Origin: Novosphingobium piscinae
GTDB lineage: Bacteria; Pseudomonadota; Alphaproteobacteria; Sphingomonadales; Sphingomonadaceae
Assembly: GCF_014230355.1 (NCBI RefSeq)
Contig: NZ_JACLAX010000011.1
Location: forward strand, 56,950-120,949
DNA: 64,000 nt
Reading direction: 5' to 3'
The translations under genes and the position numbers were made by a program. This document shows, one piece after another, positions 51,955 to 59,682 of the stretch. How positions within the stretch are numbered: the first letter of the stretch is position 1; every line of letters starts with the position of its first letter. The notes under the pieces are model-generated. The model searched no databases and was not told the DNA's origin. It saw nothing but the letters and a program-made list of their open reading frames with translations.

Positions 51955-52968
51955 CTAGCCCAGCTTGATCATCACCTTGCCGACGTGGCTGCCGGACTTG
52001 AGGTACTCCAGCGCCTCGCGCGCCTGATCGAAGGGAAAGACCCGGTCGATCTCGGGCACGATGCCCTGCGCCGCCACGGCGCGGACCAGCCGCGCCAGCA
52101 TGGCCCGGCTGCCTGCCGCGATGCCCTTGATCGTCAGGTTCTTGCCGATGATCGTGCCATAGTTGGGCAGCGGTCCGTCGGCCGCGCCGACCGCAATCAG
52201 CACGATCCGTCCGTTGACCGCGGCAGCTCCGATCGACTTGGCGAGGGTGCCCTGACCACCGGTTTCGACCACGATATCGGCCCCGGCCCCGCCGGTCTCG
52301 CGCAGCAGTTCGGCCTCCCAGTCGGGATGGGTGGCATAGTTGATCGTGATGTCGGCACCGAGCGCGCGGGCCTGGGCCAGCTTCGTGTCGCTCGACGAGG
52401 TGATCGCCACCCGCGCCCCCGCCGCCTTGGCGATCTTCAGCGCCCAGATCGCGACCCCGCCGGTCCCCAGCGCCAGGACCAGATCGCCGGGCTTGACCTG
52501 GCCGACCTCGACCACGGCATGCCAGGCCGTCAGCGCCGAGGCCGAAAGCGGGGCGACCTGCTCATCGCTGAGCTCGGCGGGGACCTTGACCAGCGCGGCG
52601 GCCGGCACGCGGATGAACTCGGCGAGCCAGCCGTCGTGGGTGATGCCATAGTCGGCCGCGAAGGCGAAATAGCCGAAGGCGCCATCGGTCCAGGCCGCAA
52701 AATGCGGGAAGATCACGCGGTCACCGGGGGCCACGGCGGTCACGCCCGGCGCCACCGCCACCACCTCGCCGACCCCTTCCGAGAGCGGAATCCGGTCCTC
52801 GGCCTTCTTCGCCCCGTACCGTCCCTCCAGGACCTGGATGTCGCGGTTGTTGAGGCTGACCAGCCGGACCTTGAGCACCGCCTCGCCCGGACCCGCCACC
52901 GGATCGGGACGGGTGGTCGGGGTCAGCGAGGCAAGGCCCGTTTGGGCGCCGAGTTGGTAGGCTTTCAC
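51955..52968 (-). CDS. zinc-independent MDR oxidoreductase
   Basis: A 337-residue quinone/enone reductase-type MDR protein: GroES-like domain with LNNRDIQVLEGRYG, and cofactor site LALGTGGVAIWALKIAKAAGARV. The LNNRD start is typical of NAD(P)-dependent alcohol dehydrogenase/enone reductase relatives without catalytic zinc. The GTG start overlaps the imidase stop (GTGA), and AGGAG is ahead. Its stop codon TAG lies in the CTAG flank of the MITE-like element, so the insertion may have reset the C-terminus (now ending MIKLG). Confidence 0.85.
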   Translation of the reverse strand: MKAYQLGAQTGLASLTPTTRPDPVAGPGEAVLKVRLVSLNNRDIQVLEGRYGAKKAEDRIPLSEGVGEVVAVAPGVTAVAPGDRVIFPHFAAWTDGAFGYFAFAADYGITHDGWLAEFIRVPAAALVKVPAELSDEQVAPLSASALTAWHAVVEVGQVKPGDLVLALGTGGVAIWALKIAKAAGARVAITSSSDTKLAQARALGADITINYATHPDWEAELLRETGGAGADIVVETGGQGTLAKSIGAAAVNGRIVLIAVGAADGPLPNYGTIIGKNLTIKGIAAGSRAMLARLVRAVAAQGIVPEIDRVFPFDQAREALEYLKSGSHVGKVMIKLG

Positions 52969-53879
52969 GTCTGGCTCCTGAAGGCATCGAGAATGTCGGA
53001 CCCGGTGGCGAACCAGGTCGCGGGGCGCGCGGCGAGCTCCGCCAGCAGGCGCTCGAACGCGTCCATCCGGTAGGGCAGCCCGATGATGTAGGGGGTGAGG
53101 TGCAGCGGCAGGATCCGTCCCCCCTGGGCCTGCGCCTCGGCGGCCAGCCAGTCGTGCGCGTCGCGCACCTGTTCGGCATAGGATCCCACGGACTGCTGCT
53201 GCACGGTCAGGATCTGACGATCGGACAGCTCGTGGTTGAGCGGGATGTTGACCAGGCCGTTGGCGAAGGTCCACGGCACCTCGTCGTTGGCCCAGTCGAC
53301 ACAGTAGTCGAGCCCGGCCTCCCGCAGCAGATCGACCGTGTGGAAGCTTTGCGAGCGCGCGATCGAATGCCAGCCGCGCGGCCGCCGGCCGGAGACAGCG
53401 GTCAGCGCGTCGACGGCGTGGCGGATCAGCGCCGCTTCCTCCTCGCGCGGCAAGCCCGAGGCGATGGTTCCGTTCATGTCGGTCGAATGGGCGATCAGCT
53501 CGTGGCCGGCCTCGACGATGTCGGCGATGATCTGCGGATAGCGTTCGGCGATCGCCGCGTTGGCCGCCACCGACACCCGCGCGCCCACCTTGGCGAAGGC
53601 GTCGAGCAGGCGGTAGAAGCCCACCCGGGTGCCATATTCGCGCGCGGTGTAGTGGCGGTAGTCGGGATAGGCGGTCTGCATGTGCCCGGGGGCGCGGAAC
53701 GGCGTGTCCGACGGGGTGATCGGAAACCATTCGAGGCTGACCACCAGCCAGGTCGCCACGCCCTTGCCGCCGGGCCAGGCGAGCGGTGCGCGCTGCGGCA
53801 GCGGCGTATAGGGGTAGAGATCGTGGTCATAGCCCAGCCGGCGGCGCGGATAGGCGAGATAGGCGGGATCGAGGCTCAT
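52965..53879 (-). CDS. polysaccharide deacetylase-fold amidohydrolase, PuuE/cyclic-imidase type (copy 2)
   Basis: A 304-residue NodB-fold protein: VVSLEWFPIT in the first-strand motif, AHSTDMNGT as the metal-site His region, and ANDEVPWTF matching the NDDxPY signature of the PuuE/cyclic imide hydrolase branch. It overlaps both neighbours by four bases. Two adjacent members of one family suggest either a hetero-oligomer or two successive ring substrates. Cytoplasmic. Confidence 0.82.
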   Translation of the reverse strand: MSLDPAYLAYPRRRLGYDHDLYPYTPLPQRAPLAWPGGKGVATWLVVSLEWFPITPSDTPFRAPGHMQTAYPDYRHYTAREYGTRVGFYRLLDAFAKVGARVSVAANAAIAERYPQIIADIVEAGHELIAHSTDMNGTIASGLPREEEAALIRHAVDALTAVSGRRPRGWHSIARSQSFHTVDLLREAGLDYCVDWANDEVPWTFANGLVNIPLNHELSDRQILTVQQQSVGSYAEQVRDAHDWLAAEAQAQGGRILPLHLTPYIIGLPYRMDAFERLLAELAARPATWFATGSDILDAFRSQT

Positions 53880-54763
53880 GCCAGGGCCTCCGGATGGGCC
53901 GCGCGCCAGGCGTCGGCAATGTCGCCCGAGCGGGTCACCCAGGCGCGCGGGTCGGCGGCGATGTGGCGCAGCACCTCCTCGAAGGCGCCGATCCGGTGGG
54001 GCTGGCCGATCAGGTAGGAATGGAGCGGGATGCACATGACCGTCCCGCTCGGCTCGGCGGCGAGCCGCTCGAACTGGGCGATCAGCGTGCGGGCATATTC
54101 GCGCGGGCTCATGTTGTAGATGAAGAAGCCATAGTGATCGTTGACCTCGAGGCTGTAGGGCATCGAAATCAGGTGGCCGCTGCGCGTCCGGACCGGAAAC
54201 GGCTGATCGTCGTGGTAGAGGTCGCAGGTATAGTCGAGCCCGTATTCGGCGATCAGGTCGAGCGTGCGCGGGGTGTGGGTCAGCGCCGGGGCCAGCCAGC
54301 CGCGGATCGTCTGCCCGGTCGCCTCGCGCACGGTGCGGATCGAATCCTCGATGATCGCGCGCTCCTGCGCCTCGTCCATCCCGTAGGAATAGCGGGTGTT
54401 GTAGATCCCGTGGCTGAAGAACTCCCAGCCGCGGGCATTGGCGTCGGCGACCACCTCGGGGTGGTGCTGGCACAGTGCCACCGAGAGGCTGACCGAGCCG
54501 GGAAAGCCGTGCTTGCTCATCACCTCGGCCATGCGCCAGTGGCCCACGCGGTTGGCGTGATCGCGGTGGGCATAGCCGACCACGTCGGGATGCGGCCGCG
54601 TCCAGGCCTTGCGGTGCGGATTGGCCGGGGGATCGATCTCGTAATATTCGAGATTGGGCGAGACCCAGACCGCCACCTTGCCGCCGTTCGGCCAGGCGAA
54701 GGGCCGCCGGCCGCGATAGGGGGTGAAGTCGTAGAGCCCGGGATCGGGCGCACCTTCCTGCAT
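53876..54763 (-). CDS. polysaccharide deacetylase-fold amidohydrolase, PuuE/cyclic-imidase type (copy 3)
   Basis: A 295-residue member of the same branch: WVSPNLEYYEID, FSHGIYNTRYSYG as the metal/His region, YHDDQPFPVRT as the signature. It resembles copy 1 at 28364 in the NLE and DDQP motifs more than its direct neighbour. It follows the cysteine hydrolase with one base between them, so ring opening and half-amide hydrolysis are expressed together. Confidence 0.83.
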   Translation of the reverse strand: MQEGAPDPGLYDFTPYRGRRPFAWPNGGKVAVWVSPNLEYYEIDPPANPHRKAWTRPHPDVVGYAHRDHANRVGHWRMAEVMSKHGFPGSVSLSVALCQHHPEVVADANARGWEFFSHGIYNTRYSYGMDEAQERAIIEDSIRTVREATGQTIRGWLAPALTHTPRTLDLIAEYGLDYTCDLYHDDQPFPVRTRSGHLISMPYSLEVNDHYGFFIYNMSPREYARTLIAQFERLAAEPSGTVMCIPLHSYLIGQPHRIGAFEEVLRHIAADPRAWVTRSGDIADAWRAAHPEALA

Positions 54764-54764
54764 G

Positions 54765-55445
54765 TCAGCGCGCCTCCAGCCAGTCGATCACGGCCTGGAC
54801 CGGCTCGACATCGGCATATTTCAGCTGGAGGTCGGTGAGGTTGGCGAAGTGGTAGCTCTCGTGCTTGTCGGCGCAGCATTCGATCGGGACGATCGTGCGA
54901 TAGCCGCGCGACAGCGCATCCACCGCGGTCGCCCGGACGCAGCCCGAGGTGCTGCCGCCGGTCACCACCACGGTATCCACCTTGTGCCACACCAGCAGGC
55001 TCTGCAGCGGCGTTTCGAAGAAGGCCGAGGGCATGCGCTTGGTATAGACCGTATCCTCCGGCGCGATTGCGCAGCGCTCGTCGAAGGCGTGACGGTCGCT
55101 GTCGACCTTGATGTTCTGGAGCGAATCCGGCGTGTTGGTGCGGGTCCCCCAGACCCCGGCGTCGCTGGCATCGTCGGCATAGGCGACGTGGGTCCAGATC
55201 ACCGGCATGCCGCGCTCCCGGGCCAGGCGCGAGATCGTGTTGGTGTGCTCGATCTGGCGCGGATCGGTCTCGTAGGCGGTCTTGTAGCGGTCGATCCGGG
55301 TATAGGCGTTCTGGAAATCGACGTTCACGATGGCCAGCCTTGTGCCGAACCCGAACTTCGCCCGGCCCGGATTGGCCATCACGTCCTCGAAGATCTGCCG
55401 CGCGGTCCTGCCATCGCTGACCATCTTCGTGCCGACCAGTTCCAT
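54765..55445 (-). CDS. isochorismatase-family cysteine hydrolase (copy 2)
   Basis: A 226-residue hydrolase with triad Asp43 (VNVDFQNAY), Lys136 (TKRMPSAFFET) and Cys169 (STSGCVRAT), of the N-carbamoylsarcosine/maleamate amidase type. ATG 55445 is used as GGAG lies seven bases ahead. It is the first gene of the operon with imidase-like copies 3 and 2 and an MDR reductase. The natural reading is imide to half-amide to diacid. Confidence 0.86.
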   Translation of the reverse strand: MELVGTKMVSDGRTARQIFEDVMANPGRAKFGFGTRLAIVNVDFQNAYTRIDRYKTAYETDPRQIEHTNTISRLARERGMPVIWTHVAYADDASDAGVWGTRTNTPDSLQNIKVDSDRHAFDERCAIAPEDTVYTKRMPSAFFETPLQSLLVWHKVDTVVVTGGSTSGCVRATAVDALSRGYRTIVPIECCADKHESYHFANLTDLQLKYADVEPVQAVIDWLEAR

Positions 55446-55523
55446 GCTGCGCTCCACCTTGCGGGACAATCCGTGTGATCCAGACAGGATGCCCGCCTGT
55501 CCTGTCCGCAATCAAGCGATCCC

Positions 55524-55540
55524 TATCCGGCCAACGGTCA
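55524..55540. promoter_or_regulatory. weak IclR-type operator, TATCCGG-CCA-ACGGTCA
   Basis: Left half good, right half poor (10 of 14), 79 bases before the cysteine hydrolase start. Confidence 0.4.
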
Positions 55541-55561
55541 GCCGGATGGCGCCGCTTACGA

Positions 55562-56833
55562 CTATCCGGACTGTCGCGTCCCGGCCACAGGGTAGCGGCC
55601 GAGCAGCAGGAAGGCCGCCGAACAGACCGGCAGCATCACCGCCGCCAGCAGCAGCGCGGGGGCATAGTCCTGCGCGCGGTCACGGATCATGCCGAAGACC
55701 AGCGGGGCGAACCCGGCGCCCACCGCGAAGCAGGTGTAGAGCAGGCTGTAGATCGCGGCATAGGCCCGCATCCCGAAATAGCGCGCGGTCAGGTAGGCGA
55801 CGATGTCGTACTCGATCCCCAGCGCGAAGCCGATCAGGACGATGGCCAGGGCGCCGGTGCCCGGCTGCAGACCGCCGGCGGACAGCAGCACGCAGGACAC
55901 CGCCGGCATGCCAAGGATGACGAAGGCCACGGCCGGGGCCCAGAACCGGTCGAGCAGCCAGCCACCGACCAGCCGCCCGATGATCGACGCCAGCCCGATC
56001 AGCGGGGTCAGCCGCACGATCGTGGCGGGGGTGAAGCCGCGGTCGGTGAGGATCCCCTCGAGGTTGGGCACGGTCCCGGCGAGCGCGAAGGAAATCGGCA
56101 GGAGCACCACCGCGATCAACCAGAACCGCCAGCTGCGCAGCGCCTCGGCGCGGGTCAGGCCCGGCAGGACCTCGGCCGCGCCGCCCGCCCCGGCCGCCCG
56201 GCCGGGCTCGCGGAACAGGGCGAAGCAGGCGGGCAGAGCCACCACCAACGGCAGCGCGCCCAGCGCAAGGAACCCGGCGCGCCAGCCATGGGCCGCAATC
56301 ACCGCGGCCAGCACCGGCTTGCAGACGATCCCGAACAGCCCGGTGCCCATCATCGCCAGCCCCAGCGCGAGGCCGCGGTTGCGCTCGAACCAGCGGTTGA
56401 CCGTGCGGGTAAAGGTGATCGGCAGGGTGCCAACCCCGACGAAGGCGATGACCAGAAAGGTCAGATAGTACTGCACCAGGGACCCGCCGAGCAAAGCGAG
56501 CGACAGATAGCTGAGCCCAAACAGGGTGAGCGAGACCAGCGCCACCGGGCGCGTGCCATGGCGGTCGCACAGCGCCCCGGCGATCGGTCCGGCGACGACC
56601 AGCGCGAGAGTGGTGATCGTCAGCGCGCCCATGATCTGGCCCATCGACCAGCCGAACTCGCGCGCCAGGTGGGGCGCGAACACGCCCAGGGTATAGAACG
56701 GCACGGCGGCGAGGCCGCAGCCGATCCCGAGCAGCGCAGACAGGACGATCGGCCAGCCCCGCCTGAACTCGCCCTCCGCCGCGGACCCGGCCCCGTCCCG
56801 TTCCGTCATCGTGGCCTGTCCTGTCACCCGCAT
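55562..56833 (-). CDS. MFS transporter, oxalate/monocarboxylate type
   Basis: A 423-residue, 12-helix transporter with the loop GALCDRHGTRPVALVSLTLF between helices 2 and 3 and a second-half repeat GRLVGGWLLDRFWAP. The pattern fits the OxlT/MCT-like acid transporters. It may carry an organic acid of the pathway. The ATG at 56833 has GGAAGG ahead; an in-frame ATG at 56809 is possible. A good palindrome copy lies 69 bases upstream, shared with the divergent DUF1330 gene. Confidence 0.85.
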   Translation of the reverse strand: MRVTGQATMTERDGAGSAAEGEFRRGWPIVLSALLGIGCGLAAVPFYTLGVFAPHLAREFGWSMGQIMGALTITTLALVVAGPIAGALCDRHGTRPVALVSLTLFGLSYLSLALLGGSLVQYYLTFLVIAFVGVGTLPITFTRTVNRWFERNRGLALGLAMMGTGLFGIVCKPVLAAVIAAHGWRAGFLALGALPLVVALPACFALFREPGRAAGAGGAAEVLPGLTRAEALRSWRFWLIAVVLLPISFALAGTVPNLEGILTDRGFTPATIVRLTPLIGLASIIGRLVGGWLLDRFWAPAVAFVILGMPAVSCVLLSAGGLQPGTGALAIVLIGFALGIEYDIVAYLTARYFGMRAYAAIYSLLYTCFAVGAGFAPLVFGMIRDRAQDYAPALLLAAVMLPVCSAAFLLLGRYPVAGTRQSG

Positions 56834-56901
56834 GTCCCCTTCCGCTGCGACGGCCAGCAACGGCGTGATGGCCCCGAGGAACAAGCGCGCGCCGGGAGAC
56901 C

Positions 56902-56918
56902 CTCCGCACAGCGGATAG
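56902..56918. promoter_or_regulatory. IclR-type operator, CCTCCGC-ACA-GCGGATA
   Basis: Matches 12 of 14 positions, between the divergent MFS transporter (69 bases) and DUF1330 gene (78 bases). Confidence 0.65.
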
Positions 56919-56995
56919 TTGCCGCCAGAGGCTTCCGCTGGCGCCCGCGCGGGGTGGATGCGTTGGGCCACCCCTTCTGATCCGGAGCGTACTCC

Positions 56996-57301
56996 ATGGC
57001 AGCCTGGCTCGTCGTCACCGCCACGATCCCCGACCGCGAGGCCTTCCTTGCCTGCGGCTACACCGCGCGTTCGGCCGAGCTGCTGCAAGCGGCGGGCGGT
57101 CGCTATGTGATCCGTGCCCCGGGCGCGGCGGTGCTCGAGGGCGATGGACAGGCGGGGAGCGGTCCGGGACCCTCGGTGGTCATATCCGAATGGCCCGACC
57201 GGGCCAGCGCCCTGGCATTCTGGAACTCGCCCGAGTACCAGGCGGCCAAGGCCCTGCGCGCAGGGCTGGCGGAGATCGACGTGCTGCTGGTGGGGGCCTG
57301 A
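56996..57301 (+). CDS. DUF1330 family protein
   Basis: A 101-residue protein of the dimeric alpha/beta-barrel superfamily. SVVISEWPDRASALAFWNSPEYQAAK, split here as VVISEWPD and AFWNSPEYQ, is the DUF1330 signature. Members are small and of unknown function, often beside catabolic genes. GGAG lies eight bases before the ATG. The esterase gene follows three bases after the stop. Confidence 0.85.
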   Translation: MAAWLVVTATIPDREAFLACGYTARSAELLQAAGGRYVIRAPGAAVLEGDGQAGSGPGPSVVISEWPDRASALAFWNSPEYQAAKALRAGLAEIDVLLVGA

Positions 57302-57304
57302 GCC

Positions 57305-58321
57305 ATGCGCGGCAGCACCGGGAACCCGCTTGCCCGTCTGGCGCTGGGCGCCGTCCTCACCGGCCTGATCCTGGCCTCTCCGGTCGCGGCGGCGCGCGAG
57401 GAAGCGCCCCTGCGGCTCTGGCCGCAGGGCGCGCCCGCCATTCCCGGCTGGCCCGGCATCGCGTCGGTCCCGGTGCCGGAGCGGCTCGAAGCCGTGCCCG
57501 GCGACCCTTGGTCTGACAATGTGGCCAATGTCGCCGACCCCACGCTGCAGCCCTTCCTGCCCGCCCCCGGCACGGCCACCGGCGCCGCGGTGATTGTCGC
57601 GCCCGGCGGCGGCTTCCACCATCTGGCCATGCGCAAGGAAGGCACCGCCGTGGCCGCGTGGCTGGCCGATCACGGCATCGCCGCGTTCGTGCTGAAGTAC
57701 CGCCTGGTCCAGCACGAGCCCGGCGAAAGCGCCGACGCGCTGCGGCGACGGGTCAACAGCGATCCGCGCTTCCGCAACGGCGTGGCGGGCATGCCGGGCC
57801 TGGCCGACGGGCTTGCCGCGCTGCGCCTGGTGCGGGCACGCGCGGCCGACTGGGGCCTCGATCCGCACCGGGTCGGCGTGGTGGGCTTCTCGGCCGGGGG
57901 GCACATCGCCGGCATGATGGCGCTGACCGGCAATCCGGCCGAGCGGCCCGACTTCGTCGGACTGATCTATGGCATGCCGTTCCTGATCCCCTTCCCCGAT
58001 CTGCCCGCGGCCAATCTGCCCTGGCCGCCGGGGACGCCAAAGGAACCCTGGCTGCGGCCCAAGCCGACCCCGGCGCCGGGTGCCCTGCCCCCGATGTTTC
58101 TCGCCCAAGCCCAGGACGACGTTCTGGTCGGGCCGGAGCTGGGCGGGTTCTACGCTGCCCTGACGAGGGCCGGCTACCAGCCCGAGCTGCACCTGTACGC
58201 CCGCGGTGGCCACGGCTTCGGCATGAAGCCGCAGGGTCTGTCGAGCGACCGCTGGATCGAATCGTTCCGCAGCTGGATCACCGCCGGGGGCTTCGACCGG
58301 GCGCGCCCGGCAGCACCCTGA
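57305..58321 (+). CDS. exported alpha/beta hydrolase, acetyl-esterase (BD-FAE) type
   Basis: A 338-residue hydrolase with a signal peptide (LALGAVLTGLILASPVAAA), the oxyanion turn APGGGFHHL, nucleophile GFSAGGH and a C-terminal RGGHGFGM holding the catalytic His. The pattern is that of bacterial acetylxylan/carboxyl esterases. It should remove an acyl group from the substrate in the periplasm. Co-transcribed with the DUF1330 gene. Confidence 0.83.
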   Translation: MRGSTGNPLARLALGAVLTGLILASPVAAAREEAPLRLWPQGAPAIPGWPGIASVPVPERLEAVPGDPWSDNVANVADPTLQPFLPAPGTATGAAVIVAPGGGFHHLAMRKEGTAVAAWLADHGIAAFVLKYRLVQHEPGESADALRRRVNSDPRFRNGVAGMPGLADGLAALRLVRARAADWGLDPHRVGVVGFSAGGHIAGMMALTGNPAERPDFVGLIYGMPFLIPFPDLPAANLPWPPGTPKEPWLRPKPTPAPGALPPMFLAQAQDDVLVGPELGGFYAALTRAGYQPELHLYARGGHGFGMKPQGLSSDRWIESFRSWITAGGFDRARPAAP

Positions 58322-58376
58322 CCGCAGGGCGGAGACACCCGCGGACCACGTTCGCGGGGTCAACCCGATCTCTTAC

Positions 58377-58394
58377 GTCATAAGACTATATCAT
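58377..58394 (+). promoter_or_regulatory. GTCATA-N4-TATATCAT element before CoA transferase copy 2
   Basis: GTCATA-AGAC-TATATCAT ends exactly 70 bases before the GTG start, matching the element before hyuA in both sequence blocks, spacing and distance. Confidence 0.5.
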
Positions 58395-58463
58395 GTGAGG
58401 GCACGGCACAGCAGGCCGCGACCGGCGGACCCCGCGCGTGCCACCCCGTTCTGGAGATCTGTC

Positions 58464-59669
58464 GTGACCGTAGCTTCTGCCGTTCGACCGGGCGCCCTGT
58501 CGGACATTCGCGTGATCGAGCTGGGCCAGCTGATCGCCGGCCCGTTCTGTGGTCAGTTGCTGGGTGACATGGGAGCGGACATCATCAAGGTCGAGCCGCC
58601 CGGCGCCGGCGACCCGATGCGCGACTGGGGCCAGGGCGCCGAGAAGGTGAACTGGGAGGTCATCGCCCGCAACAAGCGGTCGGTCTCGGCCAACCTGCGG
58701 GTCCCCGAGGGCCAGGCCCTGGTGCGCCGCCTGATCGCCACCGCCGACGTGGTGGTCGAGAACTTCAAGCCGGGAACGCTGGAGAAGTGGGGCCTCGGGC
58801 CGGACCGGTTGCTGGCCGAACAGCCCGGGCTGATCATCGCGCGGATGTCGGGCTATGGCCAGACCGGCCCCTATGCCGACCGCGCCGGGTTCGGCGGGAT
58901 CGGCGAGGCGATGGGCGGCTGGCGCTACATCGTCGGCGAACCCGACCGGGCGCCCAGCCGCATGGGCGTGTCGATCGGCGATTCGCTGACCGCGACCTAC
59001 GGCTGCCTCGGGGTGCTCGCCGCGCTGCACGTGCGCGAACGCACCGGGCAGGGCCAGGTGATCGACGCGGCGCTCTATGAAAGCGTGCTGCAGGTGATGG
59101 AGGGGCTGGTCCCCGAATATGATCGCTCGGGCTTCATCCGCGAGCGGTCGGGCTCGATCCTGCCGGGCGTGGCGCCTTCGAACGTGTACCGCTGCAAGGA
59201 TGGCGAGTTCATGATCGGGGCCAACAAGGATTCGCTGTGGAAGCGCCTGGCCGTGGCGATGGGCCGGGCCGAGCTGGGCGATGATCCGCGCTATGCCACC
59301 CACCTGGCGCGGGGCGAGAACCAGGCCGAGCTCGATCGGCTGATCGAAGCCTGGACCGGCACCCTGTCGGTCGACGAGGTCGAGGCGCTGATGGTCGAAC
59401 ACTCGATCCCGGCGGGTCGGGTCTACCGCGCGCCCGACATGCTGGCCGATCCGCACTTCCAGGCGCGCGAGGCGATCGTCACGGTCGAAACCGAGCGCTA
59501 TGGCCCGCTGCGAATGCAGAGCACCTTCCCGCGGCTCTCGGCCACCCCGGGCAGGGTCCGCCGCCCGGCTCCGGCGCGGCCGGGACAGCACAACGCCGAG
59601 GTCTATGGCGAGCTGCTGGGTCTGGACGCGGGCGAACTGGAACGGCTGGCCGCAGCCGGGACGATCTGA
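58464..59669 (+). CDS. family III CoA transferase, CaiB/BaiF type (copy 2)
   Basis: A 401-residue CoA transferase: GPFCGQLLGDMGADIIKVEPPGAGD (quoted as GPFCGQLLGDMGADIIKVEP), VENFKPGTLEKWGL, catalytic Asp173 in SIGDSLTATYG, and RTGQGQVIDAALYES. It is close to the canonical formyl-/succinyl-CoA transferase pattern, unlike copy 1. The GTG at 58464 has GGAG eight bases ahead. It stands alone between two unrelated promoters and is linked to the hyuA operon by a shared upstream element. Confidence 0.9.
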   Translation: MTVASAVRPGALSDIRVIELGQLIAGPFCGQLLGDMGADIIKVEPPGAGDPMRDWGQGAEKVNWEVIARNKRSVSANLRVPEGQALVRRLIATADVVVENFKPGTLEKWGLGPDRLLAEQPGLIIARMSGYGQTGPYADRAGFGGIGEAMGGWRYIVGEPDRAPSRMGVSIGDSLTATYGCLGVLAALHVRERTGQGQVIDAALYESVLQVMEGLVPEYDRSGFIRERSGSILPGVAPSNVYRCKDGEFMIGANKDSLWKRLAVAMGRAELGDDPRYATHLARGENQAELDRLIEAWTGTLSVDEVEALMVEHSIPAGRVYRAPDMLADPHFQAREAIVTVETERYGPLRMQSTFPRLSATPGRVRRPAPARPGQHNAEVYGELLGLDAGELERLAAAGTI

Positions 59670-59682
59670 GCCCGGCGCCGCG

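Noticed and set aside
53534..53852. GCGGATA half-sites at 53534-53540 and 53846-53852
   Set aside because: Both are within imidase-like copy 2 and lack a matching left half; taken as chance matches.
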